Source of the DNA: Pseudopyrenochaeta lycopersici
Lineage: Eukaryota > Ascomycota > Dothideomycetes > Pleosporales > Pseudopyrenochaetaceae
Direction of reading: 5' to 3'
Assembly (NCBI GenBank): GCA_003313425.1
Contig: NHZP01000016.1
Span: 434,001 to 498,000, forward strand
Length of the DNA: 64,000 bases
Below are positions 22,214 through 34,541 of this stretch, piece after piece (position 1 is the stretch's first letter; each line of letters begins with the position of its first letter). The notes beneath the pieces are model-generated. The model was not told where the DNA came from, did not search any database, and saw nothing but the letters and a program-made list of their open reading frames with translations. The position numbers and the translations under genes were made by a program.

Positions 22214-24425
22214 ATGTCTTACAATCAGCGCGAGACTCCGGTAAGAAGCCTCCCGCGCCGCTGTGCCCTGACCGAACCGAACCATGACCAACCTGACTCC
22301 AGATTCTTGCCGAGCTCTGCACCTTGCTGGTCGAGGATGTCTACGGCGAACTGGCTGCGGTATGTACCATTGTGCTCTGCCTTGTGCATGTTTTTCGCCT
22401 GCCATCCGGCTTGCGACACGCGCCGACTTTGAACTCGCTTCTGACACCCTCCAGCGCGTCTACTCGATTCTTGCGCGCCATGGCCGCCAAACCCTCGCAG
22501 CCATCGCTCGCGCCTCGTACCTGAACGGGCGGCAGATCAAGTACGGGCTCGTCATCCTCCTCCAGCAGCACCTCGTCTTCCACTCCGGCAGCGATGCGCC
22601 CATGACCTACTACGAGATTGACTGGCAAAACTCATACGCACTCGTTCGCTTTGGCAAAGTCACAAAGCTCGTTCAGGACCGCTTCGGCAAAAAGGCAGCC
22701 AATGTCATGTCCAACCTGCTCGCCCTCGGCCACACGCGCATCGCAGACCTGAAGGAGGCATATTTCCCAACACACACCGAGAGCGACGATGAGTCAGACG
22801 ACGGCATCGTCAATGGCACGAGCTTGAAGCGGAAGCGAACCAACGGTGCCCATGTCAACGGAAACGCGGCCCAGACGAATGGCGTCGTCAATGGTGGGCC
22901 TTCTGAGCTGGGCGACGAAAAGCCTGCAGGTCTCGTCAACGGCAGCAAAACCAACGGCATCCAAAAGCCAGCCACGGCAAATGGCACCACCCATGACGCT
23001 ACTGCAGAGCACCCTGCGCACAGCCACGAGCAGCATGATGATGACATTGCCGCGGTCGACGAGCTCTACGACATCATCCAGCGCCTCATAAAACACGGCT
23101 GGGTAAGAACTGTCACCGACACGCAATACCTGTCTCCCGGAGATATGCACGACATGCTCCAGCACGAAGCGATTGAGCAGGAAAATGCAGGAATCACTCC
23201 AACCGGCACAAAGGACAAGGATAGGGTACACAGGGCGACGCAAGCACTTAAGCGGCAGATGCGCGACGAGTGGCTAGCCGTCCCCACATTCTCCAGCAAA
23301 CGACATATAGAGCAACCTGGATACGGCGCTGCAAACAAGCGAGTAAAAATCAACGGCGCAAACAGCTGGTCGGCGCCCAGTGTTATTCCCTCGGAGGATG
23401 CCCTAGTGATCCGCGTAAACCCTGAGAAGATTGCCGTGGCCATGCGTACCGAGCAGCTTGTCCAGCTCGTTGAACAACGCCTCGGGCATACCACCGCTCG
23501 GATATACCAGACCATGTTGCGCATGCTCGAAGCCAACACTCCGCGCTGTTACGAGGAATGGCCAGAGCCTCCATTGCCCAACGGCGAGCCAGTGCCAGAG
23601 AATGGAATCGACCCTCGCTTCCTTGTAACTGCTCGCGATGTCGCAAAAAACCTTGACCGAGACCTGGACATATGCGAAGGCCTCGACCCAAACGCAATCG
23701 TGCATATTACGAAACGAGGCCATGTGCGCAGCTTAAACATACTCAGTCACCCTACCGATCCGTCGAAACTAACCCCAGATCAGAAGATGAGCATCGTCGA
23801 CAAGCACATTCAGCTCCTCTCCGAAGACCCCTTCCATTTCGTCACCTGGCATTCCCGTACCCAATGGCACGTTGAGTTCGAGGAGATCGCCAAGCAAATG
23901 ATACAGACCGAGGTCGAGAACACCATATCTGCGAGGAAAGGCCCACTAGGCGTCAAACTGATCCGCGCTCTACGAAAGAAGGGCAAGCTCGACGAGCGAG
24001 CTACCTGCAACACCATGATGATGTCTGCTAGCGACATCCGCGGCATCGTCAACGATCTCACAGTACAAGGTTTTGTCCAGACGCAGGAGATTCCAAAGGT
24101 TGAGAGGCGTGAAGCAAAGCACTCGTTACATCTGGTCTGGTACGACCGACAGCGCGCTCGGGAGAAACTCCTTCACGATACCTACAAAGGCATGGTGCGC
24201 ATATTGCAGCGCATTGCTTTCGAGCGCGAAAAGGTCCAGCCCCTCCTCAGCAAAGCCGAACGGTCCGACGTCATCGGCAACGAGGAGAAGTGGCTAAGCA
24301 AGGGCGAACTAGATGCCCTAAGGAAATGGAAAGAAGTGCAGGAAAGGTTGCTCTTGCAGTTGTTCCGCGAGGATGATTTGGTCGCCACACTTCGCGACTT
24401 CCACGGCCCCCTAGTATCAGTGTAA
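22214..24425 (+). CDS. RPC82: DNA-directed RNA polymerase III subunit C82/RPC3
   Basis: Three exons (22214-22240, 22303-22359, 22455-24425) give 684 residues. The first two exons code for only 9 and 19 residues, together giving MSYNQRETPILAELCTLLVE and DVYGELAA before RVYSILARHGRQTLAAIARA. This start pattern and the winged-helix repeats that follow identify Rpc82. The protein contains an Asn/Gly-rich acidic insert at about residues 165-255 (VNGTSLKRKRTNGAHVNGN) typical of the filamentous-fungal versions, and the C-terminal winged-helix region ending EDDLVATLRDFHG. Rpc82 forms the Pol III-specific C82-C34-C31 subcomplex used in initiation of tRNA and 5S rRNA transcription. A long open frame begins upstream at 22284 but reads through both introns. 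Confidence 0.9.
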
Positions 24426-25320
24426 CGATGGCATGAGCTGGCTTTGGCCTACTCCTTTTTGATGGACGGGGAAAAAAGTGCACTGGCGTTTCGACTTCTT
24501 CTTTTGGGCCAAACACCTGACCTTGGGAACGTTTGTTGAGAGAAAAAAACATATAGCATTTGGTATGGATTGATACCCCCGAGCATCTGGGTCGGAGTTT
24601 CTACCTTTGTATATCTATAGCCATCTTTTCAAAGATCCATATATACATATATTTCTATTAACAACTTTCTCGATTTCGGACTGCATTTCTGTTTGATGGA
24701 CTGTGACCTGGCTATAGGTGATGAACTATTCCTGATCAGTTTTAAAATATGCAATCGTCGTCCCGGTTTTTAGAAGAAAAAAGTGCAAAGTACTAGCATG
24801 AGAGTCGGACAAAGGGATTAGAGGGTTTGGAACCAGGGGGGAATATCAGACCAGAAATGGTATACTACAGGGTAGTAGTGGGGCGAAGTGGAAGGAGCAG
24901 CCGACAATGTACTCTGTACTTGCCTAGATAACACAGCATATCCAATAGCAATGGAAGGTGCCTTTTTTATGACAAAGAGCCCTGGCCGATCTTCTATGTG
25001 CTCTATCTGTCAGGTTTTCTCAATGCTCTCTCCATCTTTCAAACTACACATTCGACTTCGAGTATCCTTTGCCGCAAGCCTTTGCGCCATGTTCCTCACG
25101 TCTTGAGATACGAACAACGTTCTTTACAGGCGATATTATATCAAAGAACAATATCTGCATTGTTGAGTGTAAAGGCACTACTTCCACGACGTTGTTCACA
25201 ACTGTCAGCTCTCTCGCTCCTTCATGGCCATTACCCCAGGTCACCCATAAGCGATGTTTCGAGGCCCTGCCAGTGAACGCGTCCAAATTATTTACATGAA
25301 AACATTCCAAAAGATCAAAC
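24426..25320. other. Gene-free interval after RPC82
   Basis: About 895 bases with AT-rich stretches (around 24600-24660) in the RPC82 3' flank. Short frames on both strands overlap each other and look non-coding. I see no RNA gene or repeat. Confidence 0.4.
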
Positions 25321-26601
25321 ATGGCCTTTCAATTCGGCAACGCGGACCAACAACCATCGATGCCAGCTTCTTCGAAGAATAGACGAGCTGATTCCCGTAC
25401 GCCCATGCCACGAAGTCCTCAACGATACCACGAGTGCGAATATCTTGACATTGCTCTTTCCAATAACCCCGATGATATTATTCTCCACAATGTCCTCCAC
25501 GCAATGCTCACTGACTTTTGCGGGGCTCGATATATCCGACAATACATCGCCTGCCAACCCAATGGCTCCAAAATCCTCATCCTGCCAGCTTCTGATTGCG
25601 AAATCGGAGGTGTAAAGACCGTACTGAGATGGCTGGAAAACGCCTACATGCACAGATCCCACAACATCATTCCGCACCACCTTGAGGGACCCCTTTTTGC
25701 ATTGTGCTGTGCTCAGCGCGCTCTTTTCGTTTTCAATCTAAACTAGGAGTCTACAGCAGTACGTGAAGCCTTGAATCACTGCTTGAACACAATTAAAATC
25801 CCCGTTTACGACCTCAAAATTGTTTGGCAATCCTTGCCGCGGGACAGCTATTGGGTTGAAACGGTGCTCGATCACATCAAGCGGCGGCTTGAGGACATGA
25901 TACGAGAGGAAAAGGAGCACAGAAACTAGGTGTCATGTTATCCTTGTGGCATCAGCATCATCGAAGACCCATATTCCCATTTAGACCCCAACTGTCTTGT
26001 CGCATGGATTATGAATGACGAGTCGCTCAGGAAGGCGTTTGGGAACTACAAGAATAGTCGGGGACCACATCTACACACGGAATTTGCGAGGACCTGCCAT
26101 AACGCTTTTACGTCAAGGATTCAAAGCTGGGTGCTGGAAGTCGATGATGATCAGACTTATGCTTTCAGCATATTTCCCCTCGAGAGCGACCTTGTCGGGG
26201 AACTCGGAAATCAGATACCCGTCTACACGTACTATGACTACACGCAAGGACAGTACAGGTTCGAGTGGCTGGATGATAAAGGTGGCTGCTATATCGAGAC
26301 GCACAATCATGATATACAAGTCGAACCCGCTATTCGCTCGACGAAGAGCACCGAAGCAAGTCGCCACTGGGTTTTAAGTCGAGGATACCGCGGTGGAGCA
26401 GACAAATCAAGTTATCGAGAGAGTCCCAGAGATGTAGGTATTGGTCATCCGGACGAAGGGCAACCAGAGCAACGGGTGCGGTTCATTGCGGACGGAGAAC
26501 ATATCGTGTGCTTCACATGCCGAGATGGGCCTTTTCATGCACCTAAAGCGGTCTACCCTCGGAGCGGACGTCAACATCGTCAAAGGCCCGTAACGTTTTG
26601 A
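25321..26601 (+). pseudogene. BTB-like uncharacterised gene interrupted by two in-frame TAG codons
   Basis: One reading frame runs from the ATG at 25321 to 26601 but is broken by TAG at 25744-25746 and again at 25927-25929. The segments are 141, 60 and 223 codons and read like a continuous protein. The first holds a faint BTB/POZ-like pattern (YLDIALSNNPDDIILHNVLH, ILPASDCEIGGVKTVLRWLE) and the second the helical KIPVYDLKIVWQSLPRDSYW. Both stops could arise from CAG by a C-to-T change in a CpA context, as RIP makes. The first stop is preceded by CTAAACTAG, which resembles an intron end, but I found no donor that keeps frame without deleting BTB-like sequence. It may instead be two or three real genes. 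No function is assigned. Confidence 0.45.
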
Positions 26602-28085
26602 GGGATGTTCTACCAAAGAAATACGGGATGTCGTCTGCCTGAGCGGCTGCGATATGTCAGCTTATGTCATCCGCCGCAGAACCCGATTTAAGATCAGGGA
26701 CATGGTATGGCAGTATGTTAAAAGCAGGGATCTTTGTTTTCTTCTAGGAGCGTTTGCAGCACACGTGGCGGCCATGCGCATGTGGCACCCTGTCCGTGGT
26801 TGTCGATATATGCCCATGGAACCAGTGCATGCATGCCCTGTCTAAGCACTCTGGTATACAGCCAGCCTTGTGTTAATCAATTATGGCCGCCCTTTTATCG
26901 TAGCCTGAACGGAGCCCGTGATTGGCTGTACGGTCCACTGTCCATCCAAAAATCCGCAAGGTATTCCTTACCCATTTTTTGTAAACTTGGTCCATGTGCC
27001 TTCCATACGACGAATGGGATCCACGAACGCCACCATATTAATTATCACGAGACAATAAATCAAAACAGGGAACCTTTCCGTTGAGTTTCATGGCATTTTT
27101 GCCTGGTTACTTTGACTCGTGGGACATTGAGACAGATGTCTCCTATCAATCGCAACCGGACATAGTTATTGGGCCGAAACCATCGTATCTGATACACTGC
27201 TACTACCTACCTACAAGGACCAACTTAGACAATGTGACGTCTGATTATTATGCATTAGAACTAGGGGCGGGAGAATATCGGGTATCTGCCTTGACAACAC
27301 GGTTGATGGCTGGTGACTACTGCCGTGTATACGTCCGGTCCGCTAGCTGGCTGCAGTACGATAATCCGAAACGCCTGTCCAGGACCCGCTCAAGCGGCAT
27401 TTCATTGGCTGAAGCCCGAAAAACAAAAGTTTCCATTTTTTTGTTTTTGAATTTGGGGTTTAAAATCAGGGACTTGCCGAACTACTTCTGGCCTGACGTT
27501 TTGTTGTCAGTTTCTTTTCACAGAGCCTGAATTTAGTTTCTCCACGCTCATTGGTTCATGTGCAATGAGTAGCATGCAGCAGTGCTGCAAATCCGAGTTT
27601 CCATAAACCTTAAATAAAGCGGCTTAATTCTGTGGCGTTACGTCGTTGACTTGGCACTAGTGCAACTACATGATAAGGAGGCTTTTCGTTTGTTGGTGAA
27701 TTTCTTTTTGAGACGATCCTCGCCTCGGGCACTAGCGCACATTCTTTTGATGTTCTGACCTACAAGCGAGCTCTTGTAGTTGCAGATAACGCTACCCTTC
27801 CTATAACTTACCAAGTACTTGGGTCGGGCGGCGAGAACCCCCGTCGAACGTGACTCGAACGCCACATGCAACCCCGGACCATACGTCAGCCAGCAACGGT
27901 TTACAGTAGAGCGTCGTCCACTTCGATCCCCTTTCACCAACTATACGATCACAACTATACAGTGGCGACTAATGCCTACAAAGATGCCCTCGTTGTGTAA
28001 AAGCGCAAATTTATCATACGAGTCGCGGTGCCTGCAGACGGATTATCACGTCTTTTACCTCCGCTAAAAGCTAGTTGTCGGCTCC
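26602..28085. other. Gene-poor interval with short decayed-looking frames
   Basis: About 1.5 kb without a supported gene. A 149-codon frame (27081-27530) has mixed composition and matches nothing I know. The region could contain remnants of the interrupted gene just upstream. No tRNA could be folded. Confidence 0.35.
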
Positions 28086-30194
28086 ATGGCTTCAGAAAGC
28101 AGCGATGGGGCTCTAGGTAAGACGCTAGGCAGTCAAGCTTCTAAAATCTGCTGAACTTCTTCAGAGTCATTCACATTGCCTCCCAAATCTGAACTGAGAG
28201 CAAATGTAAAGCGTCGGCGCACAAAGTGCGATAATTTCCCGCAGCCACCACTACTTACTGCGACCGACCCTTCGCATTTAAAGAATCAGGATGCGAAGCG
28301 ACTCATGCGTTCCCAGGCAATGATAAACTATCGAAACAAAAGAGAAAATCACATGGATGAAAGCCTGATTGAGAAACCTGTAGACATGGCGGGAGAGGAG
28401 GGGTCGATTGTACCAGAATGTACACGGCCGGCTGGGGTCCATGAACGCTTCTTGGAAGGCATACCAGAATCAACCGCGCCTCAAGTACTCAAAGACAATT
28501 GTTCGACTTCAGGAACATCGCAAATCACATACTCTAATTCGGAGCAATATATCGACACCAAATTAGATGGCCATCAACTCACGTCACAGCGAATGAGCTA
28601 CCCACAGCAATGGAGCACGACTCTGCCAATACGGTCTAACGAAGTCGTTCGATACGACTATGATGACAGTCATGAAGACATTCAATTGCGCATTTTGGTG
28701 CAAAAATGGGCTTTGCGCTCCAACGCTGGGAACGGAGTCGATCCATTCGTCGCGTTCCCACAATTTCAATGTTCCGAGTTGGACTCTCTATATCTAATGC
28801 GCAACTGTAAGTTTCCTCCAAACATATGATACTGATGTCCGCATATGCGTTGAAGCATTTCAAATGGAACTCTGTCAAGTGAATGTATCCTGACGCTTCC
28901 AGGCTTACGCACCTTTGTATCTGACGCGACGCTAAAGAGGTGGATCCCTGTAATGCTATTCCATCCTCACACCATGCTGAGCTGCACACTTATGACGTCC
29001 TCTTGGCTCGACATGCATGCGGGATGCTCAGGAGATAGCAAACGGACTATCTTGATCAAGGCAGAAATAATCAGCATGATAAACAGGCGATTGCAATCAC
29101 CTCGACTGAGTTTAGATGAGACTACGCTCATGGTCATCTTGCATCTTTTGGGTGGAGAAACGTGGGCCTGCAATGAAAAGACCATGCAGACCCATAAATC
29201 AGGTGTTGCGAGATTCGTCACAGCGCGTGGTGGGATGCATTGCTTTGATGACAAAGTTTTACGTGAAGTAGCTGCAGCGTGAGCTTATCCACCACCTACT
29301 TGCATATATCTGTGCTAATGACATAGATGCTGTTACCAATGCGACATTATTTGCGAGAGTAGGCCATTACCGATATTTCAGGCCTGGGAACCACCTCAAT
29401 ACACCACGGTTGATGCTACCTTTGCTATACCGGAGTCTCCATTGTTCTGCCCAAGGAACAAATTCGACACCATCATTAATGATGCTCGTTGTTCAAGATT
29501 CACACACGACCTTCTATGCGATATGCGTGACTTGACCGATCTCTTTGTCACACATAACAGCACGCTAGAGGTCATCCCCGGCATTGACATGAAACATGTT
29601 GAATGCCCCAGTCCTATAGCTGTCGATTATGATATGGAGGTCAACAAAATACGCGAACGAGTAGCATCACTACCCTCAGCTTACACTCCAGGGCTCCCCA
29701 CATCAAAAGACTGGGTCTACGAAGCGTGCCGCATCACTGCATTGATTTATACAGCATCAATCACCACGCATGTGCCTTTCTCCGTCGCTGCAGACCCTGA
29801 CCACAACCCAATCGTCTCGAACTCGAATACATCCACCAAATCTCGCGCGGACGGGAACTTGCCCAAGACACGCCTGACCGAAACGCTATATGAAGTCTTG
29901 GAACGTACTGACACGGCTAACGTATGGAATGATATGTCGGGCGTACTTTACTGGGTCAGCGCTGTTGGCAGTGCCGCAGCTCGGGCGCCACCTACGACTG
30001 ACATAACGAATCAATCAAGATCTCCTAGCGATGCCTACACGGTCTGGGTGCGGCGATGTCTTAGTATGTTTTCTATGCGCACGTTGCTTCTATTGGTGTT
30101 TCCACATCCACTACCGATGCTTTTGGCTCAGAAAAGACTACTGAAAGTGCAAAGCCTTGTGAGTATGGGTGAGGCAAGGCAACTTGGACTTTGA
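28086..30194 (+). CDS. Fungal-specific transcription factor-like protein lacking a zinc cluster
   Basis: Four exons (28086-28116, 28165-28806, 28903-29278, 29327-30194) give 638 residues with all phases matching. The N-terminus is basic (ANVKRRRTKC, then RLMRSQAMINYRNKREN), a layout seen in the fungal family that has the Fungal_trans_2/DUF3468 helical domain but no Zn2Cys6 cluster; the six-cysteine motif is indeed absent. The helical domain spans the rest: SDATLKRWIPVMLFHPHTML, a segment around KSGVARFVTARGGMHCF, NKFDTIINDARCSRFTHDLL, KDWVYEACRITALIYTASI and the ending SMRTLLLLVFPHPLPMLLAQ. A nuclear regulatory role is inferred only from the family. Neighbours give no pathway hint. Confidence 0.72.
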
Positions 30195-31724
30195 GGCATC
30201 TTGTGGCCAGGCATCACGAGCAAACCACAAAGATCGACGTGTCTCGCTAAACACATCCCAAGGTGACCTTTAATCACCCACGAGGTGTGGTAAGCCACGT
30301 TGCTTTTGGCTATTAGTAGGACTTACACCACGTGCTTGTCTGAGACAGATCTAGACCAATTTGCCCGTCATGTTTGTTCCTCACGGTGTTGTTCCAGCTG
30401 GACGGGAGCGCACGTTATTCTATATTGAGCAAATATTTAGTGATCATTTACCTCTTGCAGCGACAAGGAGGAATTGCACAAACTGGGATTCAACAAAGCG
30501 CTTTTCAAGGACTTATAGAGCTTAAAGTCCGCTATACCCTTGTACCGTACAGGGTGATGGAATAATCTAGCGAGAAAGCTTGGTCATCATGCGAGACTTG
30601 GCTGGCTATTTTGCAACCGACCGAGTCACCGCGGAGTGCGGATTTCCGCTCCCACCGTCCGATGAACAAATCACAAGACTTATGAGGTTCACTCACATCA
30701 CTGGGCTGCACATGAACTTTCCGCTTGACAACCGAGCGGGTGCCACCGGATCTTCCGGCTCGCGGGGTCCGGGACGCCCGGTCAAGGTATTTTCAACATT
30801 GACAGTTGGACAGCGCAAATTCAAGCATAGACCGCTATATCCATTATAGGTGACTCTCCAGTATTCCGAGGTCCTTCTCGGCTCACTACTATAGGTCGAA
30901 ATGGCGACGCTTACGCCAGAGGATTGGTAGCTCAGCTTGCAAGCTTCTCACATCAGCCATCATCTGGAGTTTGATCTGGATCATAAATTTCCTTCAGAAA
31001 ATTTGGCAGGCCTCGGTTCCCGCTGTGGCATTTTGTCTGAATTTTCTCATGAGCCTGGATTAGTTTGACGCTGTCTTAAAAGTTTTTCGTCCGAAAGGGC
31101 GTTCATCCATGGCCTGTGCGCTCGACCTTATTCCGTTTGTGCCCGTCTACCAGGTCGCCATGGCTCCGTCTGAAGGTCACAGACTTCTGGCATGTCAAAG
31201 CAGAGTTTTGAATGACGTATGAGGATATCGCAACGTGGGCCTGTGCCGTTGGACATGTTTTGGTCGAGCCTCAGACGGTTTGAAAGCAATGCAACGCTGG
31301 AAGTGAGGGCCAATTGCACTGTGTGTATCAAGCCCAAATGTCCAGACGCCGCGATTGTCCACGAGATGAGCGTTATGCCCTTAAGAGTGAAGGCTGGACA
31401 AGTTTCTTTCTTTGTCACTTCGACTGTCAGCGAGTTGTACTTCCCTGCTGATGATCTGTTCCACATCTCCTCACCAAGCTGCTTTTCTGACAAATGAGCT
31501 ATCCACGAGCAGCAATGACTTGCGCTGATGAATGACTCCTCCTACTAGGATCACAGTGTCCCCACAATGGAGCGAGGAAGCGGCAACCCAGGGTGCCCGA
31601 GACTGCGAGGCATGGTTAGCCTGCCCCTTCCCTGCTTTCCGATTGGTCGTGCTGACTATTCTGCCTGCAGGGGTCCACAGTAACAATCGACGACTATTAT
31701 AAAGATACATGACCCCAATGAAAT
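30195..31724. other. Gene-free interval upstream of the 31725 gene
   Basis: About 1.5 kb. An 89-codon frame at 30580-30849 is Gly/Pro-rich at its end and unlike known proteins. A TATA-like run (TATTATAAAGA, 31695-31705) lies just ahead of the ATG at 31725 and could be the core promoter. Nothing else was identified. Confidence 0.35.
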
Positions 31725-33680
31725 ATGCACAGTGATCATATCATCGCAGCGACCGTTATACTCGGTCTTTCTCTCATTTCAGTCATGGCTCTCGTTACAC
31801 GCTTCCTCGTGCACAAGCACGACAAACCTACTCCAGGAGCCGAAGAGACAGTTGTAACAGACAACAGCGTTGAACGACAACATCAACTCGCAAACATATC
31901 CAGCTCCTGGAAACGGCTGTTGTCCCCCAAACAAAAACAAAGTAAGGGGTACTGGGTCCCAACGTTGTCAGGCATCATCGAAGCTGGAGATGACGGTCTG
32001 TTTTCCTCCGCACTGTTCACCTCTCTCCATGGACATCCCGGCGAGATAGGCCTTGAGGCTTTGTACGACGCGTTTGCGAACGCGTTGCGAACACGCCCGA
32101 TGACGGAAAGATCTGCATATTCTGGAGACATTTCCAAGTTTATTTCTGGAACGAAGCGGGGTACTAGCGGTCTTGGAAGGGCGAAAAGCGTGTCGCATAG
32201 AACATCAGGTGGGCGAGTGGAGACATCAACGAAAGCAAAGAGGCGGAGCTTAGATCTGTCGGTTGCAGAAATGGGCCTGGCAAGGGGCTTGTCTGTGAAG
32301 AAACCTGTGGCAGTGCTTGTGCCTACAGGCAACAGTCTTGTTGAGGAGGGCAAGCCAAGCCGTGCCCAAGGGCCATGGATGAAGGCCGGACAGACTGCGG
32401 AATACTATGATGGTAGACTAACTGTCAAAACCACAAAGGCAGAGCTTGTGGCGCTTTCTATAATATTGGGATTGCCATTGGAAGTTCGTGAGGGGAACAG
32501 CAAGGCGAGCAGAGGTGCTTTTGGCATTTCCATGTCAACAACGCCGATTGGGAACGGCAAGCAGCAGGTTACACTCCGACAACATAAACGCAGCATATCA
32601 CAACAGCATGCTCAAGGAACAGGATTCTCGATACTCTATGCCAAGCACCTCGCAGCCGGCTCACTTCCCTACTCTGAAGACAAGAATGTCATTAACAGCA
32701 TCCTTATCACGGATGACACTTTCGAAGCCGTTCAAGCAGGTGCATCCCTCTATACTAAGACCTCAACTACAAAGACGCCGCAGTCCAGATTTCTTGCATC
32801 CTTACCAGGCTCACGCGAACTCAGCTTTCACATACTCGCCGCATCGACAGAGCAGCACTCTTCGACGACTCTAATTAATGCTATTGCAGCGCTACCTTTC
32901 GCAGGCGGTCTCACACCACTTGCTTCCACGCCACTCATCAACACCGTGCAGTTTGTTACATCCGGCGGCCTCTCGCCTGCACGACTTCTGAAACGACTAG
33001 ATGGCCTAGTAGACAAGGTTCACAGACAAGCACCGCATCTCAACATCTTCGGCACCCTTTACGAAGCTCAAAACGCCGGCCTTCTCTATCGTGAGCACGA
33101 ACGCCTCGGAAGGTTGGCCATCAACGCCAACACGCCGGACACGCTCGCAGACAAAGTCGCCCGCATGTCGCGCTACGTCACCCTTCTCGAGCGCTTGATG
33201 GCTCTAGTACCGGATATGAGACCCCAAGATGTTCTCGTGGCCGTCCGCGAAGCCACGAAGGCAGAGATTCAACGCTCGTACAATGACGCTGTAGCTGCCC
33301 ACAATAACACCTATATAACGCAATATGCCATCAACTCCCGCTGTTGCCCCAAGTCTGACTCGAGGAGTAAACGTCCGTCTACGGGCTCTCCTGGAAGCGG
33401 TCGTCGCTCAGAGCGCTCGAGCATTGCCTCGATCCTAACAGACAACAGTGAAGCATCACCAGCTCCATCGGCAGATGATCCATCACAGAACCTAGGGAAG
33501 CAGGTCGAGACAGTACTTAAGTTAGAACTACCGCTTGGTGTTGAGACAATTGCTTTGGTGGCGCGAATGGTGATTGTAGCGTGGACATTGAGTGTGGAAA
33601 CAGTTGCTTGGGAAGCGGGTGAGAGTGGATTCCAAGTACCGGATCTGCAAAGCCAAGGGGAAAAGATGGTGCTCTGCTAA
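31725..33680 (+). CDS. Uncharacterised single-exon protein with N-terminal membrane anchor
   Basis: A 651-residue frame without a visible intron. Residues ~7-27 (IIAATVILGLSLISVMALVT) form a membrane anchor followed by a basic RFLVHKH, so the bulk is probably cytoplasmic or lumenal on one side of a membrane. Recurrent segments such as GYWVPTLSGIIEAGDDGLFS, TKAELVALSIILGLPLEVRE and LPFAGGLTPLASTPLINTVQ look folded. A Ser/Arg-rich low-complexity patch lies near residues 545-575 (KSDSRSKRPSTGSPGSGRRS). I do not recognise the family. Long uninterrupted frame and coding-like composition make it a real gene with good confidence; its function is unknown. Confidence 0.7.
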   Translation: MHSDHIIAATVILGLSLISVMALVTRFLVHKHDKPTPGAEETVVTDNSVERQHQLANISSSWKRLLSPKQKQSKGYWVPTLSGIIEAGDDGLFSSALFTSLHGHPGEIGLEALYDAFANALRTRPMTERSAYSGDISKFISGTKRGTSGLGRAKSVSHRTSGGRVETSTKAKRRSLDLSVAEMGLARGLSVKKPVAVLVPTGNSLVEEGKPSRAQGPWMKAGQTAEYYDGRLTVKTTKAELVALSIILGLPLEVREGNSKASRGAFGISMSTTPIGNGKQQVTLRQHKRSISQQHAQGTGFSILYAKHLAAGSLPYSEDKNVINSILITDDTFEAVQAGASLYTKTSTTKTPQSRFLASLPGSRELSFHILAASTEQHSSTTLINAIAALPFAGGLTPLASTPLINTVQFVTSGGLSPARLLKRLDGLVDKVHRQAPHLNIFGTLYEAQNAGLLYREHERLGRLAINANTPDTLADKVARMSRYVTLLERLMALVPDMRPQDVLVAVREATKAEIQRSYNDAVAAHNNTYITQYAINSRCCPKSDSRSKRPSTGSPGSGRRSERSSIASILTDNSEASPAPSADDPSQNLGKQVETVLKLELPLGVETIALVARMVIVAWTLSVETVAWEAGESGFQVPDLQSQGEKMVLC

Positions 33681-34541
33681 CCAACAGGCATGGCAAAGAT
33701 GCATCTTATGATCATTTTAGGGACGTTTGGCGTTCTGGTGTCAATCTGGGTGGTTCATTTTGGGAATCAAAGATACCATTGATAAAGTTATGCAATATGA
33801 GATACTACATTCCACAATACATAATTACCTCCCAAACCCTACCAAATGCAGTAGTAACTCAAATCGACCTACACATTTAATCTAGGCACATACTCTCAGG
33901 CATCATGATACTTCAAAGACATTGCTTTTCTTTCAGCACTCATCTGCCTCACTGCACAAACTCTCCCCGTCCCCAGCCTTGCTTCGAAAATCTCGCTCCA
34001 CCCGCACACATCCGCCATTGCGCCGTCCTCGCCCCATTCTGGCCCTATTCTCGCCCTTCTCACAGGCCACATGCGATGATCACGCCGCAAACTCCATAAA
34101 CCAGTAAGAATGACGTTCTAGACGTGAGACTTCCAGCACGTGCAGTAATTTTGAAGTTGTTCGGCTTCGGAAATTGGGGGTATCCGCGCCAACGGAATTT
34201 CGCCGGGAGGTTTCGGTGGGAGCTCTGTGCCGGGCAGGCGGTGGGCTTGCCACAAGATCTCCGAAGTAGGAGGTATTCCCAGTTTTTAATTGATGCAGGA
34301 TGGTGAATTACTTCTTTGCGCTTGTAGCACGCACGTGGAGGATGATTAGTTGCACTTTGGAGTTGAGGCCGAGGCACATTGTATTGTTAGTGTGGATATC
34401 TGCTGGTATGTGTCTATTTGCTTGTTCATTTATGAATGTACGCATGTGCTGCGCTTCTTCATTATCATACAGTCATCCTGGGCGGGCTAGGAGATGCCCT
34501 ATATACATATATAAAGGAATACTGTGAAAGTTTTGTGTTGG
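33681..34541. other. Convergent intergenic region
   Basis: About 860 bases between the stop codons of two convergent genes. Several 60-105-codon frames exist on both strands but overlap one another and are Pro/Cys-rich without family resemblance. Nothing else was seen. Confidence 0.35.

Noticed and set aside
27780..27960. tRNA-like bits (CTGTAAA and TTCGAGT) on the minus strand
   Set aside because: Stems around the anticodon-like and T-arm-like pieces do not pair, so no cloverleaf can be drawn.
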